Source: Acidovorax sp. A1169 (GTDB lineage Bacteria > Pseudomonadota > Gammaproteobacteria > Burkholderiales > Burkholderiaceae_C). Taken from it: a stretch of DNA of 64,000 nucleotides. The number at the start of each line of letters is the position of its first letter. Position 1 is the first letter of the stretch. The notes under the pieces were generated by a model, which was not told the origin of the DNA, did not search any database, and saw only the letters and a list, made by a program, of their open reading frames with translations. Location: NCBI RefSeq assembly GCF_030704685.1, contig NZ_JAUZDX010000030.1, positions 1-64,000 of the forward strand. The letters are read 5' to 3'. This document shows, in pieces, positions 58,169-64,000 of the stretch. A program made the translations under genes and the position numbers.

Positions 58169-58990
58169 ATGTCCTCCTGCGCCACGCTGCTGCATTCGCC
58201 GAACCTTCCTGCCCGCAATCCCGCACCCCAGCGCAAGGACTGGTTCGACCCGCCGGCCGCACGCCCCACCCTGGAGGCCGAGCGCCGCCACCGGCAGGAG
58301 AACCTGGCGGTGGCCTTTCGGCTGTTTGCCCAGCATGGCTTCGACCATGGCCTGGCGGGCCACATCACGGCGCGCGACCCGGAGTGGGCGGACCACTTCT
58401 GGGTCAACCCGCTGGGCCTGCATTTCTCACAAATCAAGGTGTCGGACCTGTTGCTGGTCAACTCAGTGGGCGAGATTGTGGTCGGCAACGGCCCGCTGAA
58501 CCGGGCGGCGTTTGCCATCCACGCTGCGCTGCACGAGACGCGGCCCGACATCGTGGCCGCTGCGCACACGCATTCGACCTACGGCAAGGCCTGGTCGGCG
58601 CTGGGCCGGCGGCTCGATCCGCTCACGCAGGACTCGTGCATCTTCTACGAGGACCATGCGCTGTTCGACGACTTCACGGGCGTGGTGCTGGAGACGGACG
58701 AGGGCTTTCGCATCGGCGAAGCCCTGGGCAACAAGAAAGCCGTGATCCTGCAGAACCACGGTATCCTGACCGCAGGCCCGTCGGTGGAGGCCGCCGCCTG
58801 GTGGTACATCGCGCTCGAAAATGCCTGCCACACCCAGCTGCTGGCCGAGGCCGCGGGCGTGCCCCGGCCCATCCGCCCCGAAGTGGCGCGCCACACGCAT
58901 TCGCAGATCGGTGGGCCGGGCGGGGCGCACTTCACCTTCAAGAGTCTGTTTGACATCGTGGTGCGCGAGCACCCAGAGGTGCTGCAGTGA
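58169..58990 (+). CDS. class II aldolase/adducin-family protein
   Basis: This 273-residue protein has the class II aldolase fold. Metal ligands are probably in AAAHTHSTYGKAW (His-x-His) with a later His in ILQNHGILTAG. A catalytic Glu is likely in SCIFYEDHA. Family members are aldolases, epimerases or dehydratases acting on phosphorylated or methylthio sugars, and decarboxylases. Here the organosulfur setting suggests a sulfur-bearing substrate, but that is inference. It overlaps the next gene as GTGA, and copy B of the promoter element precedes it. Confidence 0.82.
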   Translation: MSSCATLLHSPNLPARNPAPQRKDWFDPPAARPTLEAERRHRQENLAVAFRLFAQHGFDHGLAGHITARDPEWADHFWVNPLGLHFSQIKVSDLLLVNSVGEIVVGNGPLNRAAFAIHAALHETRPDIVAAAHTHSTYGKAWSALGRRLDPLTQDSCIFYEDHALFDDFTGVVLETDEGFRIGEALGNKKAVILQNHGILTAGPSVEAAAWWYIALENACHTQLLAEAAGVPRPIRPEVARHTHSQIGGPGGAHFTFKSLFDIVVREHPEVLQ

Positions 58991-60141
58991 ACGCGCCGCT
59001 CACGGCAGGCCAACTGGCCCGCACGCTGGCCGTGGAGTTTGGTGCTCGCGCCGCCGTGCACGACCGCGAAGGCAGCTTTCCGCACCGCAACTTCACAGAG
59101 CTGCAGCAGGCCGGCCTGCTGTCGCTGGCCGCATCGCGCCACCTGGGCGGGCAGGGTGCATCCCTGGCCCAATTGGGCGAGGTGGTCGGCGCTGTGGCCC
59201 AGGGCTGCCCGGCCACCGCGCTGGTGCTGACCATGCAGTACATGCAGCATCGCGCCATGGGCCGGGCCGGATCGCCCTGGCCCGAGGCGCTGGCGCGCCA
59301 ACTGGTGCAGGAGTCGGTGCGCGAGGTCTCGCTGATCAATGCCCTGCGTGTGGAGCCCGAGCTGGGCTCGCCCGCGCGCGGCGGCCTGCCGGCCACCGTG
59401 GCGCGGCGCGCGGGTGAGGGTGCGGGCGCGGGCTGGCGCATCACCGGCCACAAGATCTATTCGACCGGCGCACCCATCCTGCGCTGGTACGTGGTGTGGG
59501 CCCGCACCGACGAGGAGGCGCCGCGCACCGGCGCCTTCCTGGTGCGGGCAGGGGCGCCCGGCATCCGTATCGACCCCACCTGGGACCACCTGGGCCTGCG
59601 CGCCAGCGGTAGCCACGATGTGCATTTCGACAGCGTGCCGGTGCCCGCCAGCCATGCGCTGGAACTGCGCCTGCCGCAGGACTGGGCGCGGGGTGACTCC
59701 GCCGTGCAGGCCGAGATGGTGGTCCTGCTGGGCAGGCTCTACACCGGTGTGGCACGGGCTGCGCGCGAATGGCTGCTCGACTTTCTGCGCACGCGCACCC
59801 CCGCCAGCCTGGGCGCGCCGCTGGCCACTCTGCCGCGCGTGCAAGAGACGGTGGGCACGCTCGAAGGGCTGCTGCTCACCAATGAACGCCTGCTGCGCGG
59901 CTTGGCGGCCGACGTGGATGCAGGTGTGCCGGTCTCGTCGGTGGACAGCGGCCTGATCAAGTCCACCGTGACCCACAACGCCGTGCATGCGGTGGAGGTG
60001 GCCCTGTCGCTCACCAGCAACCACGGCCTGGCCCGGCGCAACCCGCTGGAGCGCCATCTGCGCGACGTGCTGTGCGGGCGCATCCACACGCCGCAGGATG
60101 ACAGCGTGCATGTGGCGGCGGGCAAGGCGGCCCTGGGCTGA
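58987..60141 (+). CDS. acyl-CoA dehydrogenase-like flavoprotein (SfnB/DszC type)
   Basis: This 384-residue protein has the acyl-CoA dehydrogenase fold with flavin-binding regions (GWRITGHKIYSTGAPI and LGLRASGSHDVHFDSV). The group includes SfnB and DszC, which are flavin-dependent oxygenases of organosulfur compounds. The start is GTG overlapping the aldolase stop as GTGA. No base corresponding to the catalytic Glu of true acyl-CoA dehydrogenases is evident, favouring a monooxygenase. Flanked by sulfonate-type genes. Confidence 0.8.
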   Translation: MNAPLTAGQLARTLAVEFGARAAVHDREGSFPHRNFTELQQAGLLSLAASRHLGGQGASLAQLGEVVGAVAQGCPATALVLTMQYMQHRAMGRAGSPWPEALARQLVQESVREVSLINALRVEPELGSPARGGLPATVARRAGEGAGAGWRITGHKIYSTGAPILRWYVVWARTDEEAPRTGAFLVRAGAPGIRIDPTWDHLGLRASGSHDVHFDSVPVPASHALELRLPQDWARGDSAVQAEMVVLLGRLYTGVARAAREWLLDFLRTRTPASLGAPLATLPRVQETVGTLEGLLLTNERLLRGLAADVDAGVPVSSVDSGLIKSTVTHNAVHAVEVALSLTSNHGLARRNPLERHLRDVLCGRIHTPQDDSVHVAAGKAALG

Positions 60142-60188
60142 CGGGGCAAGCGGTCCCGGGGTGCCGACCCCGGACGGATGTCCGCTGC

Positions 60189-60229
60189 ATGCGAAAACCG
60201 CATATCCATGGACGCAAGGCTTCGTTGGC
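60189..60229 (+). promoter_or_regulatory. organosulfur promoter element, copy C
   Basis: GCGAAAACCG-CATATCCATG-GACGCAAGGC-TTCGTTGGC, aligned without gaps to copy B at both ends, ending 64 bp before the binding-protein ATG. Its left end forms the inverted repeat ATGCG-AAAAC-CGCAT (60189-60203), as expected for a LysR-type or CysB-like site. Confidence 0.6.
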
Positions 60230-60293
60230 CTGGCGCGCGGCGGGTGCTGCAATGAAGCCTGTCCAACCCGATCACTTCTTGTCCAACGCCACC

Positions 60294-61247
60294 ATGCTGC
60301 GCCGCCAATTCACCCAACTGCTGACCTCCTCCGTCGCCGCCAGTTCCTTTCTGTCGCCGGTGCTCACCCATGCCCAGTCGCGCGTGCTTCTGCGCGCGGG
60401 CGACCAGAAAGGCGGGCTGCAGGCCCTGCTCGACGCTGCAGGCGAGCTCAAGAACCTGCCCTACGACATCAAGTGGAGCGAGTTCCCGGCCGCCGCGCCG
60501 CTGGCAGAGGCGCTCAACGCCAATGCCGTGGATTTCGGGCCCATCGGCGATGCGCCGCTGCTGTTCACCCTGGCCGCTGGTAGCCGTGTGAAGGCCTTTG
60601 CTGCGAGTCGCTCAGATGCCTATGGCACCGCGGTGCTCGTGGCGCCGAATTCACCGCTCAAAACGGCGGCCGACCTCAAGGGCAAGAGCGTTGCGACCAA
60701 CCGTGGCTCCATTGGCCACTTCGTCACGCTCAAGGTGCTGGAGTCGGCGGGCCTCAAGGCCGACGACGTGCAGCTGCGCTTCATTCCACCGCCAGACGCC
60801 AAGCTCGCGCTGACGCAGGGTTCCGTCGATGCCTGGGCCACCTGGGAGCCCTACACCGCGCTGGCCGAGACCAGCGGCCATGCGCGCGTGCTGGTCAACG
60901 GGCGCGGGCTGTGGACCGGGCTGAGCTACCTGGCCGCCACGGAGGTGGCCCTGGCCGAAAAGACCGCCGTGCTGCAGGACTTCAAGGAGCGTGTGGTGCG
61001 CGCCCAGGTCTGGTCGTACCAGAACGCCAAGCCTTTTGGCCAGTCGCTCGCGCGCATCATCGGCATTCCGGCCGACGCCGCGCAACTGCAGTTCGAGCGC
61101 CGCGCCACGCGCTGGCAGGACATCGACGCCCAGGTGCTGGCCGACCAGCAGCGCACGGCGGATTTCTATCTGGCGGCAGGGCTCCTCAAGCAGCGGCTGG
61201 ACGTGCGGGGTACCTTCGATACGCGGTTCAATACCGGCAAGGCCTGA
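60294..61247 (+). CDS. aliphatic sulfonate-type substrate-binding protein
   Basis: This 317-residue periplasmic binding protein has an RRQF-containing signal peptide (MLRRQFTQLLTSS, cleavage near THAQS). GDQKGGLQALLDAAGEL, SEFPAAAPLAEALNANAVDFG (two parts) and DAWATWEPYTA put it in the SsuA family. The ATG at 60294 is chosen; the ATG at 60252 would lengthen the signal oddly. It has no adjacent transporter genes; SsuBC at 16.8-19.6 kb are the only ones of this type in the window. Confidence 0.88.
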   Translation: MLRRQFTQLLTSSVAASSFLSPVLTHAQSRVLLRAGDQKGGLQALLDAAGELKNLPYDIKWSEFPAAAPLAEALNANAVDFGPIGDAPLLFTLAAGSRVKAFAASRSDAYGTAVLVAPNSPLKTAADLKGKSVATNRGSIGHFVTLKVLESAGLKADDVQLRFIPPPDAKLALTQGSVDAWATWEPYTALAETSGHARVLVNGRGLWTGLSYLAATEVALAEKTAVLQDFKERVVRAQVWSYQNAKPFGQSLARIIGIPADAAQLQFERRATRWQDIDAQVLADQQRTADFYLAAGLLKQRLDVRGTFDTRFNTGKA

Positions 61248-61323
61248 CGGCTGGGGCCCAGCGCCCCAGGGCATTTGACCCGCCGCCTGCAGCTTGGCGC
61301 GCTGCGCCGCACAATCGGCGCCT

Positions 61324-62532
61324 ATGCATTCTTCCTCGACGATGCTGCGCCTGATCAGCGTGGCGGCCTTCTCCAGCATGGCATCCATGCGCGTGTGCGA
61401 TCCGATGCTGGTCACCCTGTCCCAGGAGTTCCATGTCACCACCGGCGATGCGTCGGCGGTGATCGCCGCGTTTGCGGTGGCCTACGGCGTGCTTCAGCTC
61501 TTCTACGGTCCGCTCGGTGACCGCTTTGGCAAGGTGCGCGTGATCATCGGCGCCACCTTCGCCTGCGCGGTATTCAGTGCCGTCACGGCCCTGGCGCCGA
61601 CCCTCCCGGTGCTGGTGGTCTCGCGCGCTTTCATGGGCGCGGCGGCGGCCGGCATCATCCCTTTGTCCATGGCCTGGATCGGGGACAGCGTGGCCTACGA
61701 GCAGCGCCAGGAGACGCTGGCCCGGCTCATGGTGGCCACCGTGTCGGGGATGATGGCGGGCCAGTGGTTCGGCGGCTTCGCGGTGGAGGCCCTGGGCTGG
61801 CGCTGGGCGTTTGCCGTGCTGTCGGTTCTTTTCCTCACGGCCGCCACCATGCTGCTGCGTCAGGTACGCGCCACGGCAGCCCGTGCGGCGGTGTCGGGTG
61901 ACGGCGCGGCCGAGCCGGCTGCGTTCTCGCTGCAAGCCTATCTGGCCACCACCGGCCGCCTGCTGCGCATGCCCCGCGTGCGCTGGGTGCTGGCCATCGT
62001 GGCGGTGGAGGGGGCCCTGGGCTTTGGCACCATGGCCTTCGTGCCGGCGCGCATGGTCGATGGGTTCGGCCTGTCCTCATCCGCTGCGGGCGGAGTGATG
62101 GTCCTCTATGGGGTGGGCGGCCTGGTCTACAGCCTGATGGCGCGCCGCTGGCTGGCCTTGCTGGGTGAGAGGGGCTTGGCATTGCTGGGCGCCACGATGA
62201 TCGGCGCGGGCCTGCTGCTCCTGGCCTGGGCGCCGCTGGTACCTATGGCGGTGCTGGGCTGTTTCTCTGCCGGCCTGGGTTTCTACATGCTGCACAACAC
62301 CTTGCAGGTGCAGGCCACGCAGATGGCGCCCGAGGCGCGGGGCACGGCAGTCACCTTGTTCGCATGCCTGCTGTTCCTGGGCCAGTCGCTGGGGGTACTG
62401 GCAGTTGCGGCCAGCGTGGACCGTGGGTGGATCGCGCAAGTGTTCTCGATCGCCGCCGTATGCGTGGTAGTGCTGGGTGTGCTGGTCTCGCGCAAGGTCA
62501 AGGGGCGGGTTCCGCAGACTGCCGCCGTCTGA
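61324..62532 (+). CDS. major facilitator superfamily transporter
   Basis: This 402-residue protein has about twelve hydrophobic segments and the MFS loop motif GPLGDRFGKVRV between helices 2 and 3. It resembles the YnfM/arabinose-efflux-type group. RMVDGFGLSSSAAGG and MAPEARGTAVTLF are in the second half. Substrate is unknown. The neighbourhood allows export of a sulfur compound or of a drug, but there is no direct evidence. It lies 76 bp after the binding protein. Confidence 0.85.
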   Translation: MHSSSTMLRLISVAAFSSMASMRVCDPMLVTLSQEFHVTTGDASAVIAAFAVAYGVLQLFYGPLGDRFGKVRVIIGATFACAVFSAVTALAPTLPVLVVSRAFMGAAAAGIIPLSMAWIGDSVAYEQRQETLARLMVATVSGMMAGQWFGGFAVEALGWRWAFAVLSVLFLTAATMLLRQVRATAARAAVSGDGAAEPAAFSLQAYLATTGRLLRMPRVRWVLAIVAVEGALGFGTMAFVPARMVDGFGLSSSAAGGVMVLYGVGGLVYSLMARRWLALLGERGLALLGATMIGAGLLLLAWAPLVPMAVLGCFSAGLGFYMLHNTLQVQATQMAPEARGTAVTLFACLLFLGQSLGVLAVAASVDRGWIAQVFSIAAVCVVVLGVLVSRKVKGRVPQTAAV

Positions 62533-62542
62533 TTCCGACATC

Positions 62543-62593
62543 TAAATAACCAAACTGTCTTATTACCCAATTTTTTGATAGTTGGTTTCTTTA
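62543..62593. promoter_or_regulatory. imperfect palindrome upstream of metN
   Basis: TAAATAACCAAACT (from 62543) is mirrored by AGTTGGTTTCTTTA (to 62593) around an AT-rich centre. This is the most AT-rich stretch of the area and lies 80-130 bp upstream of metN. It probably contains the metNI promoter and a regulator site. I cannot name the regulator, and I see no SAM-riboswitch or S-box structure. Confidence 0.45.
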
Positions 62594-62673
62594 TGTTGCA
62601 ATAGTACATTCCCTTATCCTTTTCATCCAGGGCCGAACCGGCGCCACAGGCGTACGGCGGCCCTTTGCGTTTC

Positions 62674-63729
62674 ATGATCGACTTACGGGGTATCACCCAG
62701 ATTTACCCGGGCCCACAAGGCCCGGTGGAAGCCCTTCGGGGCATCGACCTGCACATCAACCCGGGCGAGGTCTTCGGCATCATCGGCAAGAGCGGTGCTG
62801 GCAAGAGCTCGCTGGTGCGCGTGATCAACCTGCTCAACCGCCCCACAGAGGGCGAGGTCATCGTCAATGGCCGCGACCTCACCAAGCTCAATGACGCGCA
62901 GCTGCGCGAAGCGCGGCGCGACATCGGCATGGTGTTCCAGCATTTCAACCTGCTGTCCTCGCGCACGGTGTTCGACAACGCCGCGTTGCCGCTGGAGCTG
63001 GCGGGCATGGACAAGGCCGCCATCCGCGAGCGGGTGAACCCGCTGCTGGAGCTGGTGGGCCTGTCGGCCTTGGCCAACCGCTACCCGGCGCAGATCAGCG
63101 GCGGGCAAAAGCAGCGCGTGGGCATTGCGCGCGCGCTGGCCAGCCGCCCCAAGGTGCTGCTCTCGGACGAGGCCACCTCGGCGCTCGACCCCGAGACCAC
63201 GCGCTCCATCCTCGACCTGCTGCGCCAGGTGAACCGCGAGCTGGGCCTCACGGTGGTGCTCATCACCCACCAGATGCAGGTCATCAAGCAGGTGGCCGAC
63301 CGCGTGGCCGTGATCGAGGCCGGCCGCATCGTGGAGCAGGGCCGCGTGCTGGAGGTGTTCACGCGCCCGCAGCAGACCATCACCAAGAGCCTGATCGACG
63401 AAATATTGCCGCAGGAGCTGCCCGCCAGCGTGCTCGACCACGTGCGCAAGCTCACCGGCCAACTGGACGCCACGGCGCCCGGCAACACCGGCCGGCTGCT
63501 GCGCCTGTCGTACTCGGGTGACAGCGCCTACCAGCCCATCCTGTCGCAGCTGATCCGCGAGTTCGGCGTGGACATGAGCATCCTGCACGGCCAGGTCGAC
63601 GAGATCCAGGACGAGACCTTCGGCTCGCTGGCGGTGTACGCCAGCGGCGAGCCCGCGCGCCTGCGCGGCGCCGTGGAGCACCTGCGCGCTGGCGGCGTGG
63701 CCGTCGAAGAAGTCACCATTGAAACCTGA
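62674..63729 (+). CDS. metN: methionine ABC transporter ATP-binding protein MetN
   Basis: This 351-residue ATPase drives D/L-methionine import. Walker A is GKSGAGKSS, the signature ISGGQKQRVGIARAL and Walker B VLLSDEATSALDPETT. The C-terminal 80 residues (RLLRLSYSGDSAYQPILSQL onward) form the NIL domain that binds methionine for trans-inhibition. ATG at 62674 chosen over an in-frame TTG three codons upstream. It is followed by metI after 14 bp. Confidence 0.93.
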   Translation: MIDLRGITQIYPGPQGPVEALRGIDLHINPGEVFGIIGKSGAGKSSLVRVINLLNRPTEGEVIVNGRDLTKLNDAQLREARRDIGMVFQHFNLLSSRTVFDNAALPLELAGMDKAAIRERVNPLLELVGLSALANRYPAQISGGQKQRVGIARALASRPKVLLSDEATSALDPETTRSILDLLRQVNRELGLTVVLITHQMQVIKQVADRVAVIEAGRIVEQGRVLEVFTRPQQTITKSLIDEILPQELPASVLDHVRKLTGQLDATAPGNTGRLLRLSYSGDSAYQPILSQLIREFGVDMSILHGQVDEIQDETFGSLAVYASGEPARLRGAVEHLRAGGVAVEEVTIET

Positions 63730-63743
63730 AGAGGCAAGAAGCC

Positions 63744-64000
63744 ATGTTTGACCATTTCACTCCCGCCATGCTGGAGCTCTTCGCCTCGTCGCTGTGGGAG
63801 ACGCTCATCATGGTGGGCATATCCGGCCTCGTCGGCGGCCTGCTGGGCGTGCCGCTGGGCGTGTTCCTGCGCCTCACCGACCAGGGCGGCGTGCTGGAGA
63901 ACAGCCCCGTGAACAAGCTTGTGGGCTGGCTGGTGAATGCCGTACGCTCCACGCCCTTCATCATCCTGCTGGTGGCCATCATCCCGTTCACCCGCTTCAT
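63744..64000 (+). CDS. metI: methionine ABC transporter permease MetI (partial, cut by window end)
   Basis: The first 85 residues of a membrane permease: SLWETLIMVGISGLVGGLLG, then GVPLGVFLRLTDQG and AVRSTPFIILLVAIIPFTR. This matches the N-terminal part of MetI (D-methionine transport permease). A purine-rich GAAGAGGCAAGAAG precedes the ATG. The gene continues beyond the right edge of the window. Confidence 0.9.
   Translation, partial: MFDHFTPAMLELFASSLWETLIMVGISGLVGGLLGVPLGVFLRLTDQGGVLENSPVNKLVGWLVNAVRSTPFIILLVAIIPFTRF

Noticed and set aside
62533..62673. SAM riboswitch before metN
   Set aside because: The leader is too short and none of the conserved stems of SAM-I or SAM-II classes can be drawn; only the AT-rich palindrome is visible.

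Overview
The window is GC-rich chromosomal DNA (mid-60s % by eye), densely coding, with short gaps and many 4-bp ATGA/GTGA gene overlaps. Gene families and gene orders point to a betaproteobacterium of the Burkholderiales, most likely Comamonadaceae (Acidovorax-like). The pointers are the FdxA/ferredoxin-NADP reductase pair, TSUP-cysI-DUF934-cysHDN, an ssuEADCBF-type operon, and a long dgo/arabinonate operon with GguAB/ChvE-type transport. The assignment is inferred from gene content; no rRNA or tRNA gene was seen.

Layout. 0.1-3.7 kb: an OmpR-type two-component system, then ferredoxin-NADP reductase and FdxA, all on the minus strand. 3.8-9.8 kb: assimilatory sulfate reduction, minus strand (TSUP exporter, CysI, DUF934, CysH, CysD, CysN). 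9.9-12.1 kb: MnmC and YggX. 12.3-19.9 kb: sulfate-binding protein and the alkanesulfonate operon (SsuE, SsuA, a 46-residue ORF, SsuD, a VOC protein, SsuC, a second SsuA, SsuB, SsuF). 19.9-22.8 kb: hemolysin III-family protein behind two microproteins, an M14-type amidohydrolase and an alpha/beta hydrolase. 22.8-25.9 kb: an accessory or decaying stretch with a 101-bp palindromic element, a PAP2 phosphatase lipoprotein with an autotransporter-type repeat, and fragments of two dead genes. 25.8-29.0 kb: a nuclease plus a nuclease-XPD/DinG helicase pair behind a LexA-type box.

29.1-48.8 kb: sugar catabolism. Thirteen minus-strand genes, from an aldehyde dehydrogenase to DgoD, carry two complete ABC sugar transporters, the D-galactonate branch (DgoD, DgoK, DgoA) and the non-phosphorylative L-arabinonate branch (IlvD/Edd dehydratase, DHDPS-family dehydratase, semialdehyde dehydrogenase). 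A divergent LysR regulator, an SDR sugar dehydrogenase, an SMP-30 lactonase and an aldose 1-epimerase complete the oxidative route from aldose to lactone to acid.

48.8-51.9 kb: a signalling operon (SUOX-fold secreted protein, diguanylate cyclase, CheY-like receiver, CheC). 52.2-54.5 kb: a four-domain rhodanese and a thiol dioxygenase. 54.6-61.2 kb: small exported or membrane proteins, then a second organosulfur cluster (LLM monooxygenase, two substrate-binding proteins, class II aldolase, SfnB-like flavoprotein). Three of its transcription units share one upstream element at nearly fixed spacing. 61.3-64 kb: an MFS transporter, then metN and the start of metI, cut by the window end.

Sulfur is the main theme: sulfate, sulfonate, thiol and methionine genes take up more than a third of the window. 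The sugar operon is the other large block. The best candidates for something undescribed are the SOS-box nuclease/helicase pair, the shared organosulfur promoter element with its orphan binding proteins, and the microproteins.
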